DNA of 64,000 nucleotides from Campylobacter volucris (GTDB lineage Bacteria; Campylobacterota; Campylobacteria; Campylobacterales; Campylobacteraceae): NCBI RefSeq assembly GCF_008011665.1, contig NZ_VOWJ01000013.1, positions 124,001 to 188,000 of the forward strand, read 5' to 3'. Shown piece by piece: positions 26,739 to 35,368 of this stretch (position 1 is its first letter; each line of letters starts with the position of its first letter). The notes under the pieces were generated by a model. It saw only the letters and a program-made list of their open reading frames with translations, ran no database searches and was not told where the DNA came from. The position numbers and the translations under genes were made by a program.

Positions 26739-29115
26739 AAACAAGAACTATTTTTAAAACTTCTGCTAGATTTTTAACCCCTATGATTTTCATATTATCA
26801 ATGACTTCTTGAGGTATATCTTTTAAATCTCTTTCGTAGTTTTTATGTGGAATAATAGCTGTTGAAATTTCTGCTTTATATGCTGCAATTAATTTTTCTT
26901 TTAAGCCGCCTATTGGTAAAACATTACCCATTAGATCTATTTCTCCAGTCATAGCAACATCAGATCTTACTTTTTTATTACTAAAGATTGAAGCTATTGC
27001 AGTAGTTATGGTAATGCCTGCACTTGGTCCATCTTTTGGGGTGGCTCCATCTGGAACATGAATATGAAGATTATAAAGATTATAAGCACTTTCATCTTCT
27101 TTATAAATTAAATTTTTTGGAACTTTAATAATATTTTGATCTATTAAATTTTTAATAAGACTTTGAGAGATTTTTGCAGATTCTTTCATCACATCACCCA
27201 AACTACCAGTAAGAGTAAGTTCTCCTTTGCCTTTTATTTTAATAGCTTCTATTTTTAAAACATCTCCACCAACAGCAGTCCATGCAAGGCCATTTACTTG
27301 ACCAATTTTATTTTCTTTTTCATGCTTTTCTATTTCAAAGACTTTCTTATCTAAAAAGTCTTTTAGATTTTTAGTTGAGATTTTGATGGTTTTAAATTCT
27401 TTATTTAAAAGAAGTTTTTTTATGCATTTTCTACAAATTTCTGCGATTTTTCTTCTTAAATTTCTTACTCCTGATTCTCTTGTATAATCGCTAATGATTA
27501 ATTCTATAGCTTTTTTATCAAAAGTAATTTCTTCTTTTTTAAGCCCATGTTTTTTAATTTCATCAGGTATTAAATAATCTTTTGCGATTTGGGATTTTTC
27601 TTGAGGAGTGTAAGAACTAAGTTCTATAAATTCCATTCTATCTTTTAAAGCAGCAGGGATTAAGCTTGCATCATTAGCGGTTGCTATAAAAATGATCTTG
27701 CTTAAATCTATATTAAAATTTAAATAATAATCTCTAAATTTAGTATTTTGTTCAGGATCTAAAATTTCAAGCAAAACTGCACTTGGATCACCTCTGTGAT
27801 TGCGGCTTAATTTATCAATTTCATCTAGCACAACAACGGGATTGCTTTGTTTTGCTTCTATAAGTCCTTGTATGATGCGTCCAGGCATTGCTCCTATATA
27901 AGTTCTTCTATGGCCTCTTAGTTCATTTACATCTTCAAGACCACCTAGTGCAATGCGTACTAATTCTCTTTTTAAAGCTTTAGCAACAGAATTTGCCAAA
28001 GATGTCTTTCCTACACCAGGAGGACCTACAAGACATAAAATCACTTTAGCTCCATCTTTATCTTTGATTTTGCGTTTTTCTAATAGCTCTTTTACAGCAA
28101 AATATTCTTCTATGCGTTCTTTTGGTTTTTCTAAAGCATAATGATCTGCATTTAGCTGCTTGATAACATCTGATAAATTTAGTTTTTTCTTAGATGATGA
28201 TTCAAAAGGTATATCCAAAACAGTTTCTATATAAGTTTGCACCATAGAAGCTTCAGAATTATCTTGATGAATTCTTTCGTATTTTTGAATTTGTTTTTTT
28301 ATTTCTTTGTATGCATCTTCATACATAAAAGCTTTCTTTTTTTCTAATTTTTTATTGTATTCTTCTACTTCACTTTCTTTTTGTATATCGCTTCCTAGTT
28401 CTCTTTGAATTTGTTTAAGTTGTTCTTTTAAGAAATATTCTTTATTGACTTTATCTATTTTAGAATGCACTTTGTTTTTAATTTCTTTTTGAATTTTATT
28501 TGCTTCTATTTCTTTTGCAAGATAATCAATTAAATTTAAAAGTTTAGCTTCTAAATTAGTTTCAATAAAAAATTCATAAGCTTGGTGTTTTTTAATTTTT
28601 ATAGAATTTAATATAAGATCACAAATTCTACTTGGCTCATTATCTTCTTCTATAGTTCTTAAAAGATCAGGTGGAAAATAATGACTTACCGTGGATAGAG
28701 CCTTGGTTTTTTCTCTTAAAACTTCCATTATAGCGTCTTTTTTGGTATAGCATAATGGCTCTTGGTGGATTAAATCAACTAAAGCACACAATGGTTCATT
28801 TGAAATTTGTTTGATGATTTTCGCTTTAGCATAACCTTGAAATAAAATTTTAATTCTTCCATCTGGAAGAGGGACTTTTCTCATGATATTTCCGATTACT
28901 CCGCAATCATAAATATCATTAAAACTTCTTCCGCCTTCTATCTTAGAGGGAGCTACAAATATCATTGTTTCATTTTGTATAGCTAAATCAAGTGCTTTAA
29001 TATTTTGTGTATCACTTAAAAAAATAGGAGTAATCATAAAAGGATATAAAAATAATTCATCTTCGATGATTACTGGGAGTTGAGTAGGATAGTTTTGATT
29101 ATTATCTAATTTCAT
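26737..29115 (-). CDS. lon: ATP-dependent protease La (Lon)
   Basis: Lon degrades misfolded and regulatory proteins. The 792-residue chain has an N-terminal LAN domain starting QLPVIIEDELFLYPFM, a coiled-coil linker, an AAA+ module with Walker A GPPGVGKTSLA (near 360) and Walker B VVLDEID, and the Ser-Lys protease domain with DGPSAG (catalytic Ser) near residue 690. Full length. It starts immediately after the bamD stop, so the two are co-transcribed. Confidence 0.97.
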   Translation of the reverse strand: MKLDNNQNYPTQLPVIIEDELFLYPFMITPIFLSDTQNIKALDLAIQNETMIFVAPSKIEGGRSFNDIYDCGVIGNIMRKVPLPDGRIKILFQGYAKAKIIKQISNEPLCALVDLIHQEPLCYTKKDAIMEVLREKTKALSTVSHYFPPDLLRTIEEDNEPSRICDLILNSIKIKKHQAYEFFIETNLEAKLLNLIDYLAKEIEANKIQKEIKNKVHSKIDKVNKEYFLKEQLKQIQRELGSDIQKESEVEEYNKKLEKKKAFMYEDAYKEIKKQIQKYERIHQDNSEASMVQTYIETVLDIPFESSSKKKLNLSDVIKQLNADHYALEKPKERIEEYFAVKELLEKRKIKDKDGAKVILCLVGPPGVGKTSLANSVAKALKRELVRIALGGLEDVNELRGHRRTYIGAMPGRIIQGLIEAKQSNPVVVLDEIDKLSRNHRGDPSAVLLEILDPEQNTKFRDYYLNFNIDLSKIIFIATANDASLIPAALKDRMEFIELSSYTPQEKSQIAKDYLIPDEIKKHGLKKEEITFDKKAIELIISDYTRESGVRNLRRKIAEICRKCIKKLLLNKEFKTIKISTKNLKDFLDKKVFEIEKHEKENKIGQVNGLAWTAVGGDVLKIEAIKIKGKGELTLTGSLGDVMKESAKISQSLIKNLIDQNIIKVPKNLIYKEDESAYNLYNLHIHVPDGATPKDGPSAGITITTAIASIFSNKKVRSDVAMTGEIDLMGNVLPIGGLKEKLIAAYKAEISTAIIPHKNYERDLKDIPQEVIDNMKIIGVKNLAEVLKIVLV

Positions 29116-29777
29116 TATAATATACCTTCTTCAAATATTTTTCTATACCATGGTAGTTCAGGTTTTATCATGTCTGAATTTTTGAAATCAGAATTTTCCA
29201 ATTTTTCTTTATAAATTTCATAACTTTCCTCCCTACCAAGTTTTTTATAAAGTTTTTCAATATTAGTATTAAGATAAAATACTGCAAGATCAAATTTAGT
29301 AAGCATGGTATTAATTAAATCGTTATATTGGACATTTGGATAATTTTGATTGTATTCTTGAATTTCTTGTATAGTCTGAAGCATTAGTGCTTGGTTGCGA
29401 TTAGGCACAGCAAAAGAATCAAATTTGGCTTTAATTTTTAAATATCTTATATAAGCAATATTTTGAGAGTCGCCAAATTTGTTTAAATATTCATCAAGAT
29501 AAAAATTTGCTAGTTCATATTCTTCTTCACTAATGTGAGCTTGTGCTAAAATTAACAAAGTTTGTTCTAATAGTGGATCTGCCACATGTTCAGCAGCCAT
29601 TGAAGTATAATGCTGATCTGCTGCTTCGAGATTTTTTTCTTGTAAATCTTTAATAATTTGTTGATACCACTCAATAGCACTTAAATTATATAAATCTTCA
29701 GCTTTTTTTGCACTACAAGCTCCCAGAAATAATCCGCAAATAACAATGCAAGATATTAATTTTTTTTTCATTATCAA
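29115..29777 (-). CDS. bamD: Outer-membrane assembly lipoprotein BamD
   Basis: BamD is the essential lipoprotein of the BAM complex that inserts outer-membrane beta-barrels. The N-terminal signal sequence ends in a lipobox (GLFLGACSAK, Cys near residue 20). The rest is helical TPR-like sequence with EWYQQIIKDLQ, ANFYLDEYLNKF and YIRYLKIKA, and the family-typical length of 220. It is upstream of lon and divergent from fliW. Confidence 0.9.
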   Translation of the reverse strand: MIMKKKLISCIVICGLFLGACSAKKAEDLYNLSAIEWYQQIIKDLQEKNLEAADQHYTSMAAEHVADPLLEQTLLILAQAHISEEEYELANFYLDEYLNKFGDSQNIAYIRYLKIKAKFDSFAVPNRNQALMLQTIQEIQEYNQNYPNVQYNDLINTMLTKFDLAVFYLNTNIEKLYKKLGREESYEIYKEKLENSDFKNSDMIKPELPWYRKIFEEGIL

Positions 29778-29887
29778 ACCTTTAAAAATAAAAGTGTTAT
29801 TATAATGTTTTTATGTTTATGAAATTGTTAATTTTTAAAAACTAAAATTATAATCAAAAAGTATAAATTTTTAAGCATTTTAAATTT

Positions 29888-29903
29888 GGAACTAATTTTG
29901 CTT
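29888..29903 (+). promoter_or_regulatory. Sigma-54 (RpoN) promoter upstream of fliW
   Basis: GGAA-N6-TTGCTT, with ten bases between the -24 GG and the -12 GC, is an exact match to the Campylobacter RpoN consensus used by middle/late flagellar genes. It lies about 45 bp before the fliW start and is correctly oriented. RpoN control of this fliW is inferred from the motif only. Confidence 0.7.
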
Positions 29904-29945
29904 AATTTTTTGTAATTTCTTAGTCAATAGATTTTAGGAGGCAAA

Positions 29946-30341
29946 ATGAATTTAGAGGTTAAATGTCCTATTTTAGGTTTTGAAGAAACGAAAAATATGA
30001 ATTTTTATAAGATAGACGAGGTATTTTATAGACTAAAAAGTCTTGATGGAAAAGATTTTTCTTTTGTAATGATCGATCCTTATATGATACGCCCAGATTA
30101 TGATTTTGAAGTTCCTGATTATTATCAAGAATTGTTAGCTTTAAATGAAAAATCAAGTTTTGGGGTTTTTGTAATTGTTGCTATCAATAAGCCTTTAGAA
30201 GAATCAACGGTAAATTTTCTAGCTCCTGTTGTGATGAATTATGATAATAATTCTTTAGTGCAAGTGATTTTAGATACAACTAAATATCCTAATTATTTTC
30301 AATCTGAAAAAATTTCAGCCTTTATTAAACAAAGCAAATGA
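29946..30341 (+). CDS. fliW: Flagellar assembly factor FliW
   Basis: FliW binds flagellin and the regulator CsrA, relieving CsrA repression of flaA translation and coupling flagellin supply to filament assembly. The 131-residue protein shows the family pattern: [47 protein letters not shown] and [25 protein letters not shown] precedes the ATG. It overlaps proC by 4 bp. A sigma-54-type promoter lies upstream. Confidence 0.93.
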   Translation: MNLEVKCPILGFEETKNMNFYKIDEVFYRLKSLDGKDFSFVMIDPYMIRPDYDFEVPDYYQELLALNEKSSFGVFVIVAINKPLEESTVNFLAPVVMNYDNNSLVQVILDTTKYPNYFQSEKISAFIKQSK

Positions 30342-31075
30342 TATCTGAAATTTATATTTTAGGAAATGGAGCTATGGCAGATGCTATAGCATTGGGGTTA
30401 GGAGATAAATATGAAATTACAATTGTCGCTAGAGATGAAAGTAAAAATATAATATCCAAATCAAATATTAAAACAATTTCCTATAAAGAATTTAATTTAG
30501 AAGGTAAAAATGTAATTTTGGCTTTTAAACCTTTTGCATTAAACGATGTTGCAAGAATCTTAAAAGGTGAGGCAAGATGGGTTATTTCTGTTTTGGCAAA
30601 TACTACTTTTGAACAACTTCATGTCATAAAAGCACGAGATTATATAAAAATAATGCCTAATATTGCTGCTAAGTTTAAAGCTTCCACTACTCCGTATTTG
30701 ATGGAAAAATCTTTATTTAAAGATGAGATTTTGCAAGTGCTTGATACTTTTGGTAAATCTTTTTTACTTCAAAATGAAAAAGAATTTGATATTGCTATGG
30801 TTTTAAGTGGTTGTGCTCCTGCTTTTTTAGCTTTGGTAGCAGAAGCTTTGGCTAACGCTGGGGTAAGAGGCGGATTAAAAAATAATTTAAGTTATAATCT
30901 AACCAAGGCTACTTTTGAAAGCTTTAGCGCCTTGTTTAATCAAGAACATCCAGGCTTGATTAAAGAAAAAATTTGCTCTCCAGCAGGAGTAACCATAAAA
31001 GGAATCGAAGCTTTGGAAAAAAGAGCTTTAAGAGCTGCGTTTTTTGAAGCTTTTTTAGCTAGTTCTCAAAAATGA
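30338..31075 (+). CDS. proC: Pyrroline-5-carboxylate reductase
   Basis: ProC reduces pyrroline-5-carboxylate to proline using NAD(P)H. The N-terminal dinucleotide fold has [16 protein letters not shown]; the middle shows [16 protein letters not shown] and the C-terminal half has [23 protein letters not shown] and [14 protein letters not shown], the family signature. 245 residues, full length. It overlaps both fliW and the pseudopilin gene by 4 bp, so the three are coupled. Confidence 0.94.
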   Translation: MISEIYILGNGAMADAIALGLGDKYEITIVARDESKNIISKSNIKTISYKEFNLEGKNVILAFKPFALNDVARILKGEARWVISVLANTTFEQLHVIKARDYIKIMPNIAAKFKASTTPYLMEKSLFKDEILQVLDTFGKSFLLQNEKEFDIAMVLSGCAPAFLALVAEALANAGVRGGLKNNLSYNLTKATFESFSALFNQEHPGLIKEKICSPAGVTIKGIEALEKRALRAAFFEAFLASSQK

Positions 31076-31365
31076 AGCAAGCTTTTAGTCTCCTAGAGCT
31101 TGTTTTTTGTGTAGTTTTGCTTGGTATAATTTTTAGCTTTTATTATTTTATTTTTTATTTTAAGGCTTTTGATAGTTTAAAATTAAATCAAAAATTGTAT
31201 GAAGTAGAAAAAAATCTTTTGCAAAAAAACTTAACCAATACAAGAATTATCCAAATAAATAATCATATATTTGTAGAATATTTTGATGATACTTTCAATC
31301 TTAAATCTTTAAGACCAAAATATCTTTCTTATAAAAAAGAATTTTACGATGAAGCAAGCTTTTAG
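31072..31365 (+). CDS. ctsT: Type II secretion/transformation pseudopilin (CtsT-like)
   Basis: The 97-residue protein begins with a very short type IV prepilin leader, [22 protein letters not shown], with the invariant Glu at +5 of the processed form. In C. jejuni the small gene in the same place after proC is ctsT, needed for natural transformation. The prepilin peptidase at 15.4 kb is the likely processing enzyme. Its 3' end overlaps the next pseudopilin gene, which begins with nearly the same 18 bases. Confidence 0.8.
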   Translation: MKQAFSLLELVFCVVLLGIIFSFYYFIFYFKAFDSLKLNQKLYEVEKNLLQKNLTNTRIIQINNHIFVEYFDDTFNLKSLRPKYLSYKKEFYDEASF

Positions 31366-32069
31366 TTTGTTAGAGTTTGTTTTAAGTTTGGTAATATTTG
31401 GAATTATCATATCTATTTTAACTAGTCCTTCTTTGCAAATTTATAAACGAGTTTTTGAAATAAAAAATAAAAATAGCACTTTTTTTTGATTTAAATCAGG
31501 CTTTGTTAGGTATAGAAAAAATTTATCAAACTTGTATTAAATTTAAATATGGTACAAATTATTTTGAGTGTTATATGAGCGCAAATGACGATATTTTTTA
31601 TGATGTAAATTTAAAAATATTAAATTTTAGTGGTATTGTGTTTGATGGAGAAAATTTTGTAAGCCCAAATAGTAGATTTTATTTTATTGAAAATGGTGTT
31701 TTAGATGGAGTTTTAAGTAATTATAAAGATTTGCATTCAGCGAAAAAGCAAAAAATTTATCCTTATGATTTTATATATATGTATGCTTTAAATAATAATA
31801 AAATTTATAAAGCATATGTTCAAGATAAAGAAAATGTAAATTTTTATAGTGAAGGTTTTAGTGGATTTTATCATGTTGTATATGCTTTTATAAAAATCAT
31901 TTATGAAAATAAAAAGATATTTTTTGAAATTAAAGATTTTGAAAATAGACAAGATAGATTCTTATTTGCTGATGAGATTGATCAATTTAGCATAGATAAA
32001 GATCAAAATTTTATTAAAATTACACTTTGTAAAAATAATGAGTGTTTGAGCAAATGGATGTTTAAGTGA
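31349..32069 (+). pseudogene. Second pseudopilin-like gene, frameshifted in a T8 tract
   Basis: An ATG at 31349 gives the prepilin-type start [22 protein letters not shown]. After 46 codons the frame enters a run of eight T (31480-31487) and hits TGA. With seven T the frame reads TFFDLNQALLGIEKIYQTC and joins the 188-codon reading frame that runs to 32069, giving about 240 residues. The downstream part has no recognised domain. The lesion may be a true mutation, slippage-based switching or a sequencing error in a homopolymer. Context links it to DNA uptake. Confidence 0.78.
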
Positions 32070-32509
32070 AAAAATCTTTTGCTATGGTTTATACTATTTT
32101 TTTAATTATATTTGTATCTTTTATGGTGCTTTTTGCTATAAAAATTGCCTCATACCCTCCAAGAATAATGAAAGATTTGATTTTTTACATCCAAGGAAAA
32201 ATCATTCTTTTTGATGCTGTGGAATTGTCAAAATATTTTTTATATGAAGCAAGAACTCAAGACAAAGAATGTCTTGATGAAATTAAATTTAAATACAATC
32301 AGGCTGTGGTTAAAATTGATTATGTATATCCTTTAGCCAAATGTGATAATGGAAAAATTGTAACAGATTATGAAAATCCTAATTTAATTATAGCTGTTAA
32401 TGCAAGCGTATTACTAAACACAAATCAAGGAGTGAATGAAGAAGTATTTTTGCAAAAAAGTTTTTTTATCTATCCTAAATTTGATGAATATAGGTTTGAG
32501 CTACAATAG
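32066..32509 (+). CDS. Pseudopilin-like membrane-anchored protein
   Basis: The GTG-started 147-residue protein has a short basic N-terminus and one hydrophobic helix (FAMVYTIFLIIFVSFMVLFAI), then a soluble domain with two Cys residues (KECLDEIK and LAKCDNG). It overlaps the preceding pseudopilin by 4 bp. The layout resembles minor pseudopilins, but the canonical Glu+5 is absent, so the role in transformation is inferred from its neighbours. Confidence 0.65.
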   Translation: MKKSFAMVYTIFLIIFVSFMVLFAIKIASYPPRIMKDLIFYIQGKIILFDAVELSKYFLYEARTQDKECLDEIKFKYNQAVVKIDYVYPLAKCDNGKIVTDYENPNLIIAVNASVLLNTNQGVNEEVFLQKSFFIYPKFDEYRFELQ

Positions 32510-32516
32510 TTATCAT

Positions 32517-33100
32517 TTTTGCACCTATAATCATTATGAAAATCAATGCTATTCTTGAAAATATATAAAGAACGATTCTACATAACAACTTTTTTAATTG
32601 TTGCTAAAAAATAAAAAAGTATAAAAATGAAAGTAAAAGTTATCAAAATAGAAACAATATCAATGCCTAAACTTTGATCTTTAGAGATAACTACTATGGT
32701 AGTAAGTTTTACCCAATTTTACCATTATATAGAAAAGATATAGGAGGAGTATTTTTTTAAAAGCTCTTGATGGTTTAAATCTTGATAGTGTTGAAATTAT
32801 GTGCTATATGATTTATACTCGTTGTGATTAAAATAAGTCTTGCAGTAACCCGCAAATCATTAATATCCATTTAAATTTCATAATAAAAGGATATGAGAGT
32901 AAGAAAAATTAGCGTTGTACAAAATGCAGTATAAATGTTATCTCTAAAAAGTTTTTTTCTTTTTTTGGATATCTAAATCTTTTGTCGTAGTTATAAATTG
33001 TGGGAGATTTCTATAAAGTTTGGGTATTACTATAATAGCGACTGATATAAGTAAGACAATATAAAATCAGATTCTATACTTGAAAATATCCATCTAGTTT
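32517..33100 (-). pseudogene. Remnants of membrane-protein genes (one piece MarC-like)
   Basis: No intact gene fills this stretch. On the minus strand, around 33093-32940, an in-frame segment reads MDIFKYRI, a stop, then FYIVLLISVAIIVIPKLYRNLPQF; it then shifts into DNIYTAFCTTLIFLTLISFYYEI. Further down (about 32700-32520) TTIVVISKDQSLGIDIVSILITF and, after a stop, FSRIALIFIMIIGAKMI resemble the C-terminal half of a MarC-family membrane protein. Stops and frame changes are too many for one working gene. The identities are tentative. Confidence 0.4.
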
Positions 33101-33109
33101 TAAATTTAT

Positions 33110-33133
33110 CCCCAAGATTAAGCTTGGGGGGGG
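33110..33133 (-). terminator. Hairpin with G8/C8 tract downstream of rpsR
   Basis: CCCCAAG and CTTGGGG flank a six-base loop (33110-33129), and the G run extends to eight (33126-33133). The hairpin lies 6 bp beyond the rpsR stop on the minus strand, where a terminator is expected; the following sequence is AT-rich but has no long T run. Confidence 0.55.
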
Positions 33134-33139
33134 TGAAAA

Positions 33140-33400
33140 TTATAATCCTTCAAAAGGATTAGTTACAACTTCTTTTCTATCTACTATATAAGGGATAAGA
33201 GCCACATGTCTTGCTCTTTTAATAGCAACTTCAACCATTTCTTGATGTTTTTTGCTTGTGCCAGTTAAACGACGAGGCATGATTTTAAATCTTTCTGATA
33301 AAGCATGTTTTAATAAAGCTGTATCTTTATAATCGATAAAATCAATTTTTGCTTCAGTGTATTTGCAATATTTGCGTGAATATTTTCTTTTTTCTGCCAT
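33140..33400 (-). CDS. rpsR: 30S ribosomal protein S18
   Basis: S18 binds the 30S platform together with S6. I set the start at the ATG at 33400, giving [18 protein letters not shown], the usual N-terminus and an 86-residue length, preceded by AAAGGAAAAA; a longer in-frame extension would run into ssb. The conserved [12 protein letters not shown] and [11 protein letters not shown] segments are present. Last gene of rpsF-ssb-rpsR. Confidence 0.96.
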   Translation of the reverse strand: MAEKRKYSRKYCKYTEAKIDFIDYKDTALLKHALSERFKIMPRRLTGTSKKHQEMVEVAIKRARHVALIPYIVDRKEVVTNPFEGL

Positions 33401-33410
33401 GTTTTTTCCT

Positions 33411-33932
33411 TTAAAATGGTAATTCTGTATCATCATCATATTTATCTATATCAATTTCTCTCATAGGAGTTTCTTTTGGAGTATTATTTTGATATGGATT
33501 TGATGGAGTTTTGGTTTGAACTTGTGCGTATGGATCAAAGCTTTGTTGTTGGTTGAAATTTTGGTTGTAGCTTTGATTGTCAAAATTATTTTGTTGATTA
33601 TTTTGGATGGTAGAGCCTAGCATCTCTAAATTTTCGACTTGGATGCTATGTTTTGATCTATTTTGTCCATTTTGATCGCTCCATTGCTCAAATCTCAAAC
33701 GACCTTCAATTAAAATTTTACTACCTTTGCTTAAATACTGATTGGCAATTTCTGCTGTTCTTCCAAAAAAACTAATGTCGATAAAGCAAGTTTCTTCTCT
33801 TTTTTCTCCTGTATTTGTGCTAAATCTTCTAGTAACTGCAATAGCTGAAGATCCTATAGCACTACCTGATGGAGCATAACGCATTTCTATATCTCGTGTA
33901 AGATTACCTACTAAAACGACTTTGTTGAACAT
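33411..33932 (-). CDS. ssb: Single-stranded DNA-binding protein
   Basis: SSB coats single-stranded DNA in replication, repair and recombination. The OB-fold covers residues 1-110 ([42 protein letters not shown]). A Gln/Asn-rich flexible linker follows, then the acidic tail DDDTELPF, close to the usual protein-recruiting DDDIPF. 173 residues. It lies between rpsF and rpsR, 3 bp after rpsF. Confidence 0.97.
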   Translation of the reverse strand: MFNKVVLVGNLTRDIEMRYAPSGSAIGSSAIAVTRRFSTNTGEKREETCFIDISFFGRTAEIANQYLSKGSKILIEGRLRFEQWSDQNGQNRSKHSIQVENLEMLGSTIQNNQQNNFDNQSYNQNFNQQQSFDPYAQVQTKTPSNPYQNNTPKETPMREIDIDKYDDDTELPF

Positions 33933-33935
33933 TTT

Positions 33936-34310
33936 TTAGCCTTCTGTGTTTTCGCTAGTTTTAATTTCTTTTTTAGTTTGTTTAATACCTTTGCTTAGTT
34001 TTTCCCAAGCAGCAATTTCTTTTTTGTTTTCATATTTTACAATTAAAAATCTTATAACTTCTTCAGTGATTCTTAATACCCTTTCAAGTTCAGCAATTAA
34101 ATTTGTAGGAGCTTTAAAATAAATCACAAAATAAGTCCCTCTTTCGTATTTTTTAATTTTATACGCGAGTTTTCTTGTTCCCATTGGAACTACGCTTTCA
34201 ATTTGTGCGCCATTTTTTGTAAGGATTTCTTTTACGAATTCCAACTTAGCACTTACTTCTTCTTCTGTAAGTGTCGGTTTTAATATGAATAAAACTTCAT
34301 AATGTTTCAT
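33936..34310 (-). CDS. rpsF: 30S ribosomal protein S6
   Basis: S6 pairs with S18 on the 30S platform. The 124-residue protein begins [18 protein letters not shown] and contains [22 protein letters not shown] and [17 protein letters not shown]. The acidic/Lys-rich tail is typical. AAGGAG precedes the ATG; a -10 box lies at 34380-34385, so rpsF-ssb-rpsR is probably its own transcription unit. Confidence 0.96.
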   Translation of the reverse strand: MKHYEVLFILKPTLTEEEVSAKLEFVKEILTKNGAQIESVVPMGTRKLAYKIKKYERGTYFVIYFKAPTNLIAELERVLRITEEVIRFLIVKYENKKEIAAWEKLSKGIKQTKKEIKTSENTEG

Positions 34311-34379
34311 TAATTTTTCTCCTTGTGGATATAAAGCCTAAAAAATTTAGGCAAGGATTTTGCAAAAAATGCAATTTCT

Positions 34380-34385
34380 ATTATA
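34380..34385 (-). promoter_or_regulatory. -10 box for rpsF-ssb-rpsR
   Basis: TATAAT on the minus strand, about 70 bp upstream of rpsF. The long leader between it and the start contains a short inverted repeat (TTGCCTAAATTTTTTAGGC), which could be a regulatory hairpin or a terminator for holA. Confidence 0.55.
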
Positions 34386-34402
34386 CCTTAAATTTGCTTA
34401 AT

Positions 34403-35368
34403 TTAACTTTTTAATATAGTGTTAATGTATAGCAAATTAGAAAGTAAGTATTCTTTTTTTTCTATTTTTGAATTTTTTTTAAGTTCATATTCGCATTCAC
34501 ATAAAGATAAAAAGATTTTTTTATATTGTGAAATTTTTATAGACAAGGCTTGGTTTTGTAAATTTTTTGCTATATGCATAGGTGGAGCATAGCCTAAAAT
34601 TTCTTTTAAATCTATATTTGCATATGCTTTGGCGTGTAAAGCTATTTTAAAAAGTCTTAAAAAACTCACATTTAAAGCATTAATCAGGACAATTTCATTG
34701 TAATTATCAAGTATTTTATTAAGATCTTCTCTAAAATCTTTTTTATCAAGTATTTTTTCAAAAAAACTTTCAAAGCTAATAATACTTAGACTATAACAAT
34801 GTTCTTGTATAATTTTTTCATCGATATTTAAACCTACAAATTTGTTAAGTTCGCTTGCTGCCAAATAAAGATTTTCATTAAAATTATAAAAGAGTGTAAA
34901 AAGTGCATTTTGAGTGATATTAATCTTTAATTCTTTTGCTTTTAATCCAAGAAGTTCTATACCTTCTTTGGCTGAATTTGCTTTAAAAAATCTACAAAAA
35001 TTTTCACCAAATGTTTTTTCTAAATCAGTTAATTTTGCACTTTCATCATAAATTTGAAGTAAAAAATAATTTTCATTAGAATTTTTGCAAAGATCTGTTA
35101 ATTGCTTTATTTCTTTTGAAGAAAGTTTTTTAAAACTTTTAATTTCAAGCAGTTTTTTTTCACTAAATAAAGATGAGCTTGATAAATAATCATAAGCTTG
35201 TTTAAAATCATATTCATCAAAATAAAATTTTAAATTTTCATCAAACTCATATTTTTGCTTGATGAAATTAGAAAAAAGCTCTATTTGAAAATTATCTACT
35301 CCATAAAGTAGAAAAAAATTAGGAAAAGTTTTTGAATTTAAAAGAGTTTGGAGTTGATTTTTATACAT
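34403..35368 (-). CDS. holA: DNA polymerase III delta subunit (HolA-like)
   Basis: The delta subunit opens the sliding clamp in the clamp loader. The 321-residue protein has the divergent epsilonproteobacterial form: FFLLYGVDNFQIELFSNFIKQKY at the N-terminus, FSEKKLLEIKSFKKL, and a helical C-terminal collar domain. It overlaps rnr by 8 bp. Assigned from weak HolA-type features plus the rnr neighbour, which is the arrangement I recall in C. jejuni. Confidence 0.8.
   Translation of the reverse strand: MYKNQLQTLLNSKTFPNFFLLYGVDNFQIELFSNFIKQKYEFDENLKFYFDEYDFKQAYDYLSSSSLFSEKKLLEIKSFKKLSSKEIKQLTDLCKNSNENYFLLQIYDESAKLTDLEKTFGENFCRFFKANSAKEGIELLGLKAKELKINITQNALFTLFYNFNENLYLAASELNKFVGLNIDEKIIQEHCYSLSIISFESFFEKILDKKDFREDLNKILDNYNEIVLINALNVSFLRLFKIALHAKAYANIDLKEILGYAPPMHIAKNLQNQALSIKISQYKKIFLSLCECEYELKKNSKIEKKEYLLSNLLYINTILKS

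Noticed and set aside
33401-33439. In-frame N-terminal extension of S18
   Set aside because: It overlaps ssb, is not part of the S18 family, and a good ribosome-binding site precedes 33400.
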